Positions 32,403 to 43,865 of a stretch of 64,000 bases of DNA are shown here, one piece after another. The stretch lies in contig JAULSR010000001.1 in assembly GCA_030512295.1 (NCBI GenBank), positions 6,967,001 through 7,031,000 of the forward strand, in the 5' to 3' direction. The first letter of the stretch is position 1; the number at the start of each line of letters is the position of its first letter. The notes under the pieces were generated by a model that worked only from the letters and a program-made list of their open reading frames with translations, searched no databases and was not told the origin of the DNA. The stretch is from Bombardia bombarda. Lineage: Eukaryota > Ascomycota > Sordariomycetes > Sordariales > Lasiosphaeriaceae. Both the position numbers and the translations under genes were made by a program.

Positions 32403-34103
32403 TCACGGCTTGCTGTCAAGTTCATGAGGCGGCGGCGGCAGCAGAGTGATCGGTGGCGATAGGCTACTGGTTCTCAACCTCTTCTCATCCTCATCGTCAC
32501 TGCTACTGACCGAATCATTATCGTCATCAAGAGTGGTCTCTGATGAGGTGTCATCCTCGTCCCTTCTGTGGTGTCTTTTGCCCGGCTTAACATCAACGAT
32601 ATCAACACCACGACCATAAAAAGGCGGAGGTGGCGGGGGCGGGACCCGGATTCCGGAGTTAGGCATTGGGGGCGGTCCCATCGGCGGTCCCATCGGTGAT
32701 GGTCTCATCGCCTGTGGTACGCTTCCGAGTGGCATTTGCCGAGGAGGCTTCATATAGTGAATGCCAGCTGGACGCGCAGAGTTGTTTGCGCATAAGAAGC
32801 AAGGAGAATGGATCGGGAGATTGCCATACAACTCAATTGGACGGTGGCAAGTGAGACCCTGCGAGAAGTGCTGGCATCTGACAGTCGAGCGGCAGGCGAC
32901 GCACACCTGGGGGGGAAGGGCAGAGATGGGTGGTGATGGAGTGGTCGAGGATTGGTAGCCAGGGGGGTAAAACTGCTCCGGCCTCGGCGGCATTGAGCCG
33001 GGTGGCCGCGGGCCCCCTGGCGCTTGCATCATCGGAGGTCTGTTGAATACTGCCATCGAAGGCGGCGGGGGAAACGTTCTCGGGGGCATCGGGGCTTTGG
33101 GGAATCCTGCACGAGGAGCGACTGGCGAAGAGCCGCGGGAAGTATGATAGGACGGAGGCGAAGGATGACTCTTTTTCCACTTCTCTGCCCGTCTGACGCG
33201 ATCTTCGCGCTTCTTGCGCGTAGCTTCGGCATCATCGACATTCTCCCACGGGTTCAAGTTTGGGCTGGGAATGCTGTATCCCTTCCTGTCAGTACAGGCT
33301 TTGGCCTCACTACCCCGGATGACTACCGTGTACTGGATCGGCTCCTTGCTGCTGGGATTCTTCCAAAATCGGACTTTGTGGCGCTCCACTTCGGTCAATC
33401 CGGCGCCGGCGAACCGGCGGCGGAGGTTCTCCCGTACGACCACGACAGTCCACGTTCTGATGCGATATTTGCTTGACGAATTGCGGCCTCGGTCAGAAAG
33501 GAGCGATCCAATCTTGTCCTGGATTATTACAGGAAGCTTGCCGCATCTCTCATTGAGATCCTCCTCATATGTTTTGGCCTTGTTCCGAAGCATTCTGGTA
33601 GGCCATGTGCGCTTATTCTTGACCTGGTACGCCGAGAGCGCGTCAAGGTGCATGGCGGACAGCTCCGACTGTTCGTATACTTCCGGCCATGCAGAAGTAA
33701 CGCCCTGGGTGCAGTCGTTGGTCTCCGCATCTACGCGAATCCCATTTATACCGAAGAGCTTGGCCTTGCCTCTACCAATAATTTTCTCTTTGTCGGGAGC
33801 TTTGTAGAAGGTCCATGCCTCATAGACAGGCTTATCAGCCTCCTGTTTCTTGAGTTGACTGCGGCATGTTAGCAGCTTACCAGTTAAGGCAAAGCGGAGG
33901 CCGAGAACTCACAATCCAGGTGCCATTTTCATCCAAGCAGCAAGATCAGAAAGTCGCGACTCGGACCCGGAAGATGATGAGGAGGAGTCATCACTGTCCA
34001 TGCTACTGACGGTCCGAGCATCGCTGGAATCGTCCGAATCGTCCGAATTGCGATCTATCGACGCGCCATCATAAGGGATGTACTTGAACTCAGGGACCCC
34101 CAT
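32403..34103 (-). CDS. Hypothetical proline-rich, largely disordered protein
   Basis: Function not recognised. Exons 34103-33913 and 33858-32403 give 548 aa; the 54-nt intron has a GTGAGT donor, a GCTAAC branch point and a GCAG acceptor. The N-terminus has a short folded-looking start (MGVPEFKYIPYDGASIDRNS) then Asp/Ser repeats including a run of six Ser. A central domain, residues about 65-230, looks globular and basic (WTFYKAPDKEKIIGRGKAKL, WTVVVVRENLRRRF, HKVRFWKNPSSKEPIQYTVV). The rest is Pro-rich with PPMG repeats and a run of eight Pro. It is broken by a Cys-rich patch (CVACRSTVRCQHF, then CFLCANN) that could bind zinc. The tail is acidic, Ser/Asp-rich. It may be a nucleic-acid or scaffold protein; that is inference only. 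Confidence 0.75.
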
Positions 34104-34752
34104 TGCCGCTGTATTGGATTTACAAGCGATACAACCTCAGTCGGGGATACGAATTCGAGAAAGGTGGACCGTGTGACCAAGACCAAGAGTTGGCTTGGAA
34201 CCTGGAGAATTGGAAAACAAAAGGCAATGAGCGGAGACAGCCAGCGAACACCGGGCTCTTTATCTCTCGCTTTCTCACTTATTCACGCACAGCGCAGCAC
34301 AGCACAGTCTGGGACGGGGAGTGGGGGCAAAGACATGAGTAGGAAACACTATTGTGTCGCTTTTTTCCATCCAGGACACTTGCCAGGCTGCATACGACTG
34401 GTCAACTTTAGCACTACGCATCACGATGTACTTAGCGCAGTCACGACGGCGGAAAAAATCCTTTAAAAGCTCTGCTGGGTTGCTGGTTGGCTATCTGCAG
34501 AGCTGCGGTGGTGTGCAATGATGCAGTAGGCGATGTCATTAGCGATGCTGCTGTATGCTGCGGGGTCTCTGCATCTCCGCCTGCACTCTCTCGCCCGCTG
34601 CTGGCCTACGGGACAGTGCAATCACAGAGCCTTGCCCTGTCCGAGGTGGTGTCCAAATAGCCGCCCTTACTGCCTGGGTAGAGAGATGGGCGCACTGCGT
34701 GACCACACGGCAGTAAGATGGCATAGCATGGCACCAACGAGCAGGATGACCT

Positions 34753-34780
34753 GCAGCAGAATATGCAGCAGAATATGCAG
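34753..34780. repeat. 12-bp direct repeat, 2.3 copies
   Basis: GCAGCAGAATAT occurs twice back to back at 34753 and 34765, followed by GCAG. No function is apparent. Confidence 0.8.
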
Positions 34781-35188
34781 CCGACTCGATATTGGGCCGA
34801 TGCATCGCAGGTGAGCGACAGTGCTCGACCACTAGGCCAACATACATACCCAGGCCACAGTGGCGGCCACTGCCACCGACAAAGCACATGGGGCGTCACA
34901 ACTTGGCAAGTCCTCGTCGCGAGAAGCGAAAGATGGAAGCGCGAAGTCGTCGAAAATGGATCCGGTGGATGAGGTAAGGGAGCAGACGAAGCTCCCCGCA
35001 GCGAGGAGAAGGCGGGGATCTTTTGGGGCTGGACATGTACTGCACTAGTGTGTGATTGCTCATTGCAGTGTCTCCCTCCGGAGAAGTAACGAGCTCATCC
35101 AATGCAACTGCCGGGGTCTCCGAGCAGAAGAGCCTCATTCTGTGGGGCCAAGACAGGCTTTGGAAGAGAAACCTGGAAAATGTGCATT

Positions 35189-35204
35189 GGGGGGGGGGGG
35201 GGGG
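35189..35204. repeat. G16 homopolymer
   Basis: Sixteen consecutive G on the plus strand, preceded by GCATT. The G21 run at 13189 has the same ATT immediately before it. Confidence 0.9.
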
Positions 35205-37844
35205 TGCTCGGATGCCTTGAGGGTGTCTCGGGTGCCTTCAGACACCAGGCAGCCAATCCAATCGGGCGCAATGGGACGGGAGCTTGCCAGTCATGGCCAT
35301 GGCTGCCTGGAGACTGGCGGCTGGGCCCCGCATCACATCTAAGGTAATCATATCTGATGGATGAGTACAGAGTATTTGTGTCTTTCCCCGCGGACCCCAG
35401 GGCTGTGCGGGGAGCGGGCGGGACAGCTGAAGCACGGGCCGCATTGCAAACTTAGCATCAGGTGCACCTAACCCATTGCAACTAGAACTACAGTGGGAGA
35501 CAAGGTGGTTGAGATGATGCCCAAGATGGGCTAAAGTGACTATTCCATATGTCTTTCACAAACAGCGGGCTGGATCTTGGCGCTTGTGGTATGTATAGTA
35601 TGTTCACTTCACACTGCTATGATTGCTGACAGTGCAGGCTCTAGACCTAGTCTAAAAGGCTAAACCAACATTTGTCGATCTTGGTGTCACTGATAGAAAC
35701 ACCCATCCACTAGACTACAGACCCATTCACACGCATGCAAAAACATACAAATTTGAAGGGACCAAACGTGGATCAGGGACAACATTCCCATTGACCACCG
35801 TTTGCACACGTAAGCTGCGCCTTTCTTCTCATCTCGCTCTTGCCCTCCCATCGTTCCTGGTTTTACTCTCTATGCCGTTGGTTTTCGGGCAACTTGGCTC
35901 TCCCAGCCTCACCCAATGTTCATCTTTCTTCAGATAATCTAAACAAGAGAGGAAGTGGGATCACATTTCAGAATCGACCAGGACAGACAAGAGGATGAAT
36001 CGAAGCAATTCGTGAAAGGCAGTCGTGCGGTGACCTATGGTCGGGTCAGGGACCAAGATCGGAACATCGGAATTAGGGCGGGTTGTGCCTTCCGTCTGCT
36101 CTCTGGTCCGCCAGGGGAAGGAGACTGCATAGCAAAAAGCGGGAGCAGGCAGAATCAGGCAACCCAAGGAAGGTTCGTTTGTAGTTTAGGTCCACAGCCG
36201 ACCGATAACACATAAGGTACCTACCTACCTTAGTACCAAGCCATTCATCTCTCGCCAATCACGGCACAATTCCACGATTATCTAGATAGGCGCACTCCGT
36301 AGAACTTGGGCGGAAGTTGCGCGATTTCATCGTCAACAAGCGGGGTAGTTGGCCTGCCTTGCCTCGCAATTGGAAATTGGGATTGATCGACAATTATTCG
36401 TATCTCTTTCGGTTTCCTCCGGTTCCTGCTTGGCTTTCAGTTTCAGCAATTAAGAAATTGGGCTCGACAGTGCGATTTAACGATGCATGGGATCAAATTG
36501 TTTCTTTCTGTGTGTTTCTTCTCTCCAATTGGCTCCCCTTGTTCACATCCTTCACCCATTGTTTCGTCCTCCGAACTTCCCTGGGAGGATCATGATTGGG
36601 TCACTTGCCCTCAAGTTTGACAACAAGCACCATTTTCCGCCCCGCCACAAAGGAATGGACGAGTCTCCCTTACCTAGGAGTCTAGTAGGTCTGCCTACTG
36701 AAGCTGAGCAAACACCGCCGCGGCTGTCAGTCCGCTGGGCCTCTTTTTGAAGGCGTACCCAGAGCGAAACCCATACCGTTTCGAGTTGAAGCCTATCTTT
36801 AGTGAGAAGGCGCGGTTATGGGGCATCTTTAAAAGAACGAGCATCTCTTCATCATATAGTCTAGTGCTCTGGCAGCTTTCTCCCTTCTGTTTGCCTCAAG
36901 ACTTTGTGTCTGACCCAAGCAACTTCAGTATCAGTGGGCAGTCTGCGTCGCAAAGCTCATTCGGTCGTCTCTTGTCAAAGTTCCATTTCTTGTCCCTCCC
37001 CCAGCATCCCTGTCGGCATAGTGGTGGACCTTTTATGCTCAACCCAAGCTTCAGTCCAATATCCGCACCGTTTTTTTTTTCGTTTACGCGGCCCTACCCT
37101 CACGCCCTTTTGCGTGACGAGATGCGTTAGTCCATTCTGGTCACTACCGAGCCCAGTTGGACCTTCGAATTTATAGACAACTCGAATCTCTCCCGGATAT
37201 GGCCGCCACCAAACCGATAAGCTGTTTCGTCACTTCACGACCCCCTGTCGGCCTGAGAGGGTGCATTGCTTGGTCACATCGGCCCACAGTGGAAAAGAAG
37301 ACATCCGTGAAGGCTCGTGGCATCAAACACACTTGACCGTCGGCTCGGCACCCAATACAATGGTGGTCTTATTCAACGAGCAACTATTCCTGGCTCGTTC
37401 GCGGTTTTGTTAAAAGTCCGAAAGGTGTTATTGCGATAGGGGGCGAATATCGAGCTCGGGCCATATCCCCCGTCCGTCTTACAGCAATGGGAAATGGAAT
37501 TTGCTGCAGGTCCTCAACAATAGGAACTAGCCAGCACCAAGCAAAGTCTTCAAGAGGTGTCGACCTGGGTGTTAACTGCGATAGTATACCCGCGAGTACA
37601 GACGCGCGTCATGCAGACCTCCCATCCAAAGGTCCTGATGCATCTGAGGTCGTTAGCCCACCTGATGGAGAGGTTGATGCCATGGAATGACCCGGCATGA
37701 AGAGATATCGTGCCATGATGTTCCTCAACTAGCCAAACACAAAAGCAGAGCAATGGCCTACAGACTACTTATGTTGCGTTTGTCTTTCATTAATAAAAAA
37801 AAAACATACCAATCTAATCACTGCCATACCAAGACAACTGCAAC

Positions 37845-39770
37845 ATGGTGCACCACCTCCAAGAAGCCACTCCACTCAGGAACGGACTCAGAATCTTGTC
37901 TGATCCGAAGTTGCCGTCTCGGAACCCAAGGTCGGAACCAATGTCGGACTCCTTACCAACCGTATATCATGGGTTAGTTCAGTCACTTCCTTTAAGCACA
38001 TGGCATGGTCTAACTCAAGCTAGCGCCCTTGACAGCATTGCGCGGGATGGTTCTGCCATTTGTCCCATGCGCCAGTTCTGGGTGCAAGAGATACCTTTTA
38101 TGAGCAACAATATCAGTTATCTCTGCAGCAATGAGCGTCATATGCAGCACCAGCTTGACGACTTCCGATCCCATGTTGACAGGCGTCTTGACGACATCGC
38201 TGCAATAGTTGCGCACGTGGAGGAACGCTGCAAAGAAACGAGCGTCATAGAGTTTTGCGATCCGTCTCTCGCACACCAATCCAATGCGACCCCGACACAT
38301 TGCGGCCGGTGTCCGCTTTGCTGGACAAAGTCATTTCTTGGCAACATCAAGAAGAGGGGGCTGTCGATTAAGGCGCTCTGCAGGTCTCTTCGGATCTCGC
38401 GAAGGGACTCGACAGATAGCTCGGTTGACGACGATAGATCACGGCGTGTAATGGCATGGATGAGGAGCCAGCAGGATGTTCCGGCAAGCCCACGTTCCAG
38501 CCCGAAGAGCCCAGGAACAGCAGCCGCGGTTGGACCATCGGTTGGACAATCGATGAGACTGTCGCAATATGCAGAGATTCCTGATACGTCAAGAGCGCCT
38601 CCATTGGAGCTTGAAGCAGACAGCGCGTATAACGAACTTTCTGGGCCGGATTTAACCCTCCGCTCACGTGAGTCGGCAACCGAGCAACTATCGCCAATCT
38701 GCATAAGTGTATCACCAATGAGCGACAACCTTGTCTTAACTGAGGAGTATAATCCTACGACAACACCTCTGTCCTCGACAACCAGCATAGCAGGCCTCCC
38801 TGAAATGCTCAGCCCAACAGCCTACGAGGATAATATCCCTAATTTGGGATGCCCATTCGATTATTCTCCAACTGACAGTGACCGCTCATGGTCTACGGCT
38901 GAGTATCCCTCAGAGTCTCACACTGACCAGTCTTGGAGCTTCGTGGGGACAGCCCGGTCCTCTTTCAACGCTAATCCCAATTCTATTGGGAACGATTGGT
39001 TCTCCGGATTTGTGCTGGAAAACATTGCATCATCTTCGCTTAGCCTTCCTGTCACAAGCAATGGGACTGATTGGCTCTCAGCACTGGAGCTAGGCTTGGG
39101 TGACTTGTCAAATTTTGACCCTACATACGCCCCTTCTCCGCTAGTGGTTCTAAGCAACCTGAATGACACATTCTCGGGGATGCGGAACAATTCGTTTGTG
39201 GATAGGGCAGCAGAACAAGCCCAGCATTTCTCGTGGGATTATGCATCACGTACTGTGCTTGATACGAGACCGACCAGGCACTCGTGTCCTTCTTGGTTTG
39301 AAGGTCAAACACAATCTCTCTCTTCCTTTGTGGTTGATATACCAAAGCCCCGAAGGCTATCTGTGAAGTCTTCAGAGTCGCCGGAAGCTGTTTGCTGTAT
39401 GGCATGCAATTTCTTCCCAAGTCGAGGGCCTGACCAGATGAAAAAAATCAGGAAGCACAGATTGAGCAGAAAGCACCGCCGTATCAGCACCGGTGTACAG
39501 ACGACCAAGGATGAAGAGCTTTTTCCGTGTCTCCATCGCAACGAAGACGGCTCAACTTGCTCGGCAGTCTATAATCGCCGGGATAACTTGCGGGGCCATC
39601 AGAGAAAAAAGCATTCGAGACCCTTGAATCGGATGAGTGACAGTCTGGTGGGTCAACACGTTGTGGGGGTGCCAGGCGATGAAGTTGGTGGCACTTCAGA
39701 GATACGGAACTCAGACCAGTGGACATGGTATGACGATGATGATGAGGCACAGGAGACGTCTTGGATATGA
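37845..39770 (+). CDS. Predicted C2H2-type zinc-finger transcription factor
   Basis: A 641-aa open frame, nuclear regulator by motif. Most of the protein is Ser/Thr/Pro-rich and disordered. The N-terminal part has CGRCPLCWTKSFLGNIKKRG. Near the C-terminus two finger-like units follow each other. The first has CCMACNFFPSRGPDQMKKIR followed by KHRLSRKH. The second has PCLHRNEDGSTC then YNRRDNLRGHQRKKH, with spacing C-x9-C-x12-H-x4-H. This arrangement is seen in ascomycete C2H2 regulators with an insertion between the cysteines. A possible 51-nt intron at 37973-38023 (GTTAGT donor, TCTAAC branch point, CTAG acceptor) is an exact multiple of three without a stop, so proteins of 641 or 624 aa are both possible. 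The true start could also be the internal Met of MSDSLPTVYHG. Confidence 0.78.
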   Translation: MVHHLQEATPLRNGLRILSDPKLPSRNPRSEPMSDSLPTVYHGLVQSLPLSTWHGLTQASALDSIARDGSAICPMRQFWVQEIPFMSNNISYLCSNERHMQHQLDDFRSHVDRRLDDIAAIVAHVEERCKETSVIEFCDPSLAHQSNATPTHCGRCPLCWTKSFLGNIKKRGLSIKALCRSLRISRRDSTDSSVDDDRSRRVMAWMRSQQDVPASPRSSPKSPGTAAAVGPSVGQSMRLSQYAEIPDTSRAPPLELEADSAYNELSGPDLTLRSRESATEQLSPICISVSPMSDNLVLTEEYNPTTTPLSSTTSIAGLPEMLSPTAYEDNIPNLGCPFDYSPTDSDRSWSTAEYPSESHTDQSWSFVGTARSSFNANPNSIGNDWFSGFVLENIASSSLSLPVTSNGTDWLSALELGLGDLSNFDPTYAPSPLVVLSNLNDTFSGMRNNSFVDRAAEQAQHFSWDYASRTVLDTRPTRHSCPSWFEGQTQSLSSFVVDIPKPRRLSVKSSESPEAVCCMACNFFPSRGPDQMKKIRKHRLSRKHRRISTGVQTTKDEELFPCLHRNEDGSTCSAVYNRRDNLRGHQRKKHSRPLNRMSDSLVGQHVVGVPGDEVGGTSEIRNSDQWTWYDDDDEAQETSWI

Positions 39771-41602
39771 AATCAGCATTGATAGCCCCGTGTTCCAGAT
39801 TTCTTCTTCTCTTTCTTCTCCTTCTCTTTCCCCTCTCCTTTCCTTCTCCTTATTTCTCTCCTCCCTTTTTTTTCTCTTCATAATTGGCAGTCGTGTTCAT
39901 GGTTATGATATCTCCTCGATCTCACCTTTAGTGGATTCAAACTCTCTTACCTGATCCAGACGACGACTCTTCATCGAAACAAGTCAGCCATCTTCTTCTC
40001 ATTGATCACCAGTTGGCCTTGCTGAGTAGGAAAAGGGGGGTTTCCTGCTTTTCTTTTCTCTTGAATTCTCGGAGGAGAAATACAGTCCGGCTATAATTTC
40101 CAGCTATGACCTTCCTATCAATGACAACTACAATTTTCTCACGCACACGTAGCTCAATCAGATGTAATTCAGCATAATCAACCATCCCCCCCTGGTGTAT
40201 ATGCGGCCTGTAGTCTAACCCGCCAACAGCGGGGCCTCGAAAACCCCCCAAAAGTTAAGGCACATGTTTCTGGCCCATCCTGCGTTGATGGTTCGCGTGA
40301 CCCTAAAATAAGGCAACCTCGGTGGAATCAGTTGCACACTGCAGCGCACACATAGTTGTCAGTGCAAAATGGAAAATTGTGGCGGGGGTCTATGACCTTT
40401 TGAGCCTCGCATGCAGGTACGAGTTCTCATTGGTCCCAATGGGCTGTGTGTTCATGCTGGTGAGTGGAATTTTCTTTGCTTATTTCTCCATCTTCTGCAC
40501 TTCGCTCGGACAGCTGCCTTGCATCTGCTCAGATGAATGAATGCATATGCACTGCAGTCGGGCCTCGGTAGCGGGCGCAAAGATTGATTCGTTGCTGCCC
40601 GAGGTGGAAGTTGCACAGCCGTGGTTTCACAGTCGGTTGGAATAATGGGTCTTCCATTGTGATATGGAGTAAGAGGTCAATGTGATGTTGAGGTGATCAG
40701 ACCATAATTTGCCAGAATAGGTAGCTGACGGGTTGCTTGGCTGCAGGACATGCTGTGGGCAACCTTCTCTCATAAGTCGGGGGCCGTATACCCGCAGTCC
40801 TTTCCTGATCCGGTCACGTAGTGCTGTTCCTCGGGATGGAATATGCGACCCAACGTGCATATTACGGTGACGGCAGGCCAGTCGATTGGATGTTGCTCTT
40901 GACAGAATGGCATTTGGGACGATATGATCTACCGTACATCGTGAGCTTGAGTACTGACTTACGGCCATGGGTTCTTGGAGATTGACATGTACGTACGAAT
41001 ACATAACCATCTAACACAGGTTCTGGACAGCTGACCAGATACTTGGCGCAGGATAGATGACGTCTCTATTTCCATCTTGTGCAACCATGCCCGGCCCCGG
41101 CAGCAGTCTATGGAAAGTGGACCTCTCCTAAGACATAATTGGAAGCTTATTTCGAAATCTGGAAAGAAGTGGCGTTTCCAAAACCCTCGACTAACCTTCA
41201 GTTCCCATGGATCCCGTACAAACTGACAGAGGCCAAAACAAGCCACATTCTCAGACTTCGCAAGTTATTCTTGTGCATGTGAAGATTCTTGTAATCCACT
41301 CAATGGGTTTTGGTATTAAACCACCATTATGTTCAAGCGCGCACCAGCAGTCCAGTCCCTCTAATATCTATTGAGGTTGCTCTACACATCATGATTTGGT
41401 CATATCAACGCGGTTTTGATATCTCATGACGCACGTGCGGGAGAGGTGTATCGGCATATATATAGATCTCGTAAACCCTGCAGATCATCCCGGCACAACT
41501 GGTATCTGTAACTTCAGTCCATTTTCAAAGGATATGACCATAACCCACTCCTCAAGCCATCAAGACTGCCTCTGATCCTGTCTTGACTGCCCTGGAGGCT
41601 GG
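39771..41602. other. Intergenic region, no gene supported
   Basis: A 1.8-kb stretch after the C2H2 gene. Overlapping short frames on the minus strand (40627-41246) do not show motifs. A TATA-like box occurs at 41457-41464, upstream of the next predicted gene. Confidence 0.45.
41457..41464 (+). promoter_or_regulatory. TATA-like box
   Basis: TATATATA lies 139 bp upstream of the predicted ATG at 41603, a usual distance for a fungal core promoter. Function is inferred from position. Confidence 0.35.
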
Positions 41603-42081
41603 ATGTTCTACAGTATCAGTGTAGCTGCGGTAATAGTGGCCGGAGCGACGACTTGTGGGGACACTGCCAGATCTACTCACCAGGGGCGAAGCCGCGTCGT
41701 AGCCACAAGTCATGCATTGAGCAACCATTTGCTTACAGCGCCGGTAGAGCCAGTGTAAGTCGTCGTCATGTTTTCCCGGCTTCCTGTAGTTTAAAGTTGC
41801 ATGTCACTAACAAAGATGTCTCTCTCAGCCCGGGCCCTGGACATCATCCTGTTGTCCCAAAAAGAAAGAATCCCACCACAAAATGTTATCCTGAGTTAGT
41901 CTCGATGGCCAACCCGTCTGGTTCCACTCACTCAGGGCCTGATCACACCTTGCACGGATATGCGCACCCAAGCAACCAATCTTACCCAGCCATGAGGCGG
42001 CCGAAGTTATATGGCAACCCCCACAGCCCGATGGGCATCTGCAGCAACCATACGCGTATTAACAACGACGGGCATGGATAG
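41603..42081 (+). CDS. Predicted small secreted protein (novel, spliced)
   Basis: Not recognised as any family. Exon 1, 41603-41754, and exon 2, 41829-42081, give 134 aa. The 74-nt intron has a consensus GTAAGT donor, a CACTAAC branch point and a CTCTCAG acceptor, and it joins two frames in phase. Without splicing the frame from this ATG stops within the intron. The N-terminus MFYSISVAAVIVAGATT is a plausible signal peptide, although it lacks a basic residue near the start. The mature part is hydrophilic, rich in His, Pro, Asn and Ser. It has three cysteines after the signal region (near residue 18, in KCYPELV and in GICSNH), and one possible dibasic KRK site. The gene sits alone in a gene-poor region, as fungal effector candidates often do; effector function is speculation. 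Confidence 0.45.
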
Positions 42082-43105
42082 ATCTTGAGAGAGCTTCCTC
42101 GAGGTTGACCTTGGTCTTTCTTCATCTCGTGGTATGCAGAGCAAAAGGTTCGACCGGATATGACGCTTGAGGTTAATATTTGCTTTTGTAACAGGGAGAA
42201 GGAGGATATGAAGAAGGTGTGGGAGAGGAAGGAAACGCCTTAAAAGAGGCAGTATGATAATTGGATGGCGCGTCGGAATGCTGTGTGGGTATAGGGTAGA
42301 GATCTCATGGTATGGAAGATGATGGCGAGACTGTATGAGGCGGCTTGAGGAGTGGGTTATGGTCGTGTTTTGGTATGGGAGGGTATGTGGTAGTGTTAAC
42401 TTGAGCAAATCGTCCCTATATTAAATGAGTAGTGAAAATATTCTGAAAAGAGAGCATGTCGATCAGCCTTCGTGACCGACAGTCTACGGTATATAATACA
42501 CGGGACACCGTTCAATTCTTCATATACGACCATACCCACTTAAGAACTCGGAATCCCGTCCGCTCTGCTCTGGATAAGCAAGTGAGGGCCAGACTAGTAG
42601 TTGGGCCGGTGACGACCAGCGAATCCCTGGTGTTGTATGTATTTTTGCCGGTTTTCTCCATCCTAGATAGAATATTCTGTATGGCTGTCATTACCCTGTT
42701 GCAAAGAACAATGTGTTGCAACTAGCACTATGGGAACTCAGAGGTATAGAATAGTATACCAAAAAGGAACTTCGTGTTTTTTCGAGTCTTTGGCCGAGCC
42801 TCGGCCCCTATCCTGCGTTGAAAATCAAACTAAGATGTCGATATCAAACATCTATCCGTTTTGTCATCGATGCAGACAGATGAGACTTGTATTCTTGGTG
42901 ATGGGTAGCTTCCAAATTCTTATGGAGCATGAACTTGAAGTGATTGGGTGTGTATGCCACGATTCGTTGCTGGTTTCGGTTCGGACTGAACGTAAACTTA
43001 CTTTCCAACGGCAGCAATGAGGCACTTCGCACCACTTCCACCATAAAGGATGCTGTGAGACTTCTCTCCGCTGGTCTTGGGCTTTCTGTCACCTTGAGGG
43101 TTCCA
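42082..43105. other. Intergenic region, no gene seen
   Basis: About one kilobase of AT-richer sequence. No frame of coding quality, tRNA or repeat array was seen. Confidence 0.4.
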
Positions 43106-43865
43106 TCAGAGGCTGCGGGTAGCTGAGTCAGAAGAAGACTGCGATAGTATAGTGAACTTGTCCATGTATAGGTGGATTTTCTCATGGCCCCAAAGACGGC
43201 CCGTCTCCGAGTCCAGGGTTATCCAGCTTGGCATGCTGCCCGAGCCTTGGAGGTCTGCTTGACGGCCAGATAACCGGCGGTTCCATTTTGGCTCTAGGTG
43301 ACGACAATGAGTAAAGATTACCACTGTAGCGGGACCTAAATATGTTTTCGCTGGCTTCCAGGGCTGCTGGGGAAGTGGGTAAGAAAACATTGGAAGGGCT
43401 GCAGGAAAAGAGTGTTGGTTGCCATGGAATGCAACCCGAAAGAGTGTCGATGGCTTGGCGGCATAAACGGGACGGTCTTGGAAGTAGTCTTCAGGACCTT
43501 TGACCGGGATTCAGTGTTGCAGTCAGTCCATCTTTGCCCTGAGAAGACCAAAAGAGCCCACTCGCTGCTGGAAAGGGAAATAGCACGGAAGCCAGAGCCG
43601 TAGGTTCCATAGTCGTGGGTGGTGCCTTCCTCTGCGTAGAGAGGTTGCTTCTTGTTCGGAACCAGCCGCTCCACCACTCTTCTTGTAGCTCCAGGTGGCT
43701 AAATGGCACCCAGCGGCCGTCCTTTTGCCTGACTACCACCCTGATTAAACCCTCATGCCCAGCAGATACAGCCCCACACTCTTCGAGAATTCGAGGAAGG
43801 AGCTTCCTGTGATTTAATTCCCCTTGTCCGACACCAAACCAGTAGCAAGTGACGTAATTGACCAA
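43106..43865 (-). pseudogene. Possible gene relic with coding-like sequence spread over three frames
   Basis: Reading the minus strand, protein-like sequence appears in turn in three frames. From 43865 it reads RKLLPRILEECGAVSAGHEG and then DGRWVPFSHLELQEEWWSGW. In a second frame (about 43677-43336) it reads QPLYAEEGTTHDYGTYGSGF and SSSEWALLVFSGQRW. In a third frame (43390-43106) it reads SMPSWITLDSETGRLWGHEK followed by IHLYMDKF. No GT..AG intron set that links them was found by eye. Frameshifted remnant or an unresolved multi-exon gene are both possible. No family was recognised. Confidence 0.3.

Larger units (their letters stand above)
34104..37844. other. Long intergenic region upstream of the C2H2 gene
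   Basis: A 3.7-kb stretch without a supported gene. Long pyrimidine tracts, several T-runs and small open frames (for example 67 codons at 37487-37690, starting MGNGICCRSS) fit an extended promoter and 5' UTR with upstream ORFs, as often seen before fungal regulators. It includes a 12-bp direct repeat at 34753-34780, a G16 run at 35189-35204 and an AAGGTA..TACCTT inverted motif at 36214-36231. Confidence 0.45.

Noticed and set aside
37487..37690. 67-codon frame starting MGNGICC, resembling an acylated N-terminus
   Set aside because: It lacks Ser/Thr at position 6 required for good N-myristoylation and lies in a probable 5' UTR; best seen as a possible upstream ORF.
42007..42408. 133-codon minus-strand frame rich in Leu/Pro/His
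   Set aside because: It overlaps the spliced small secreted gene and has repeat-like composition without motifs.
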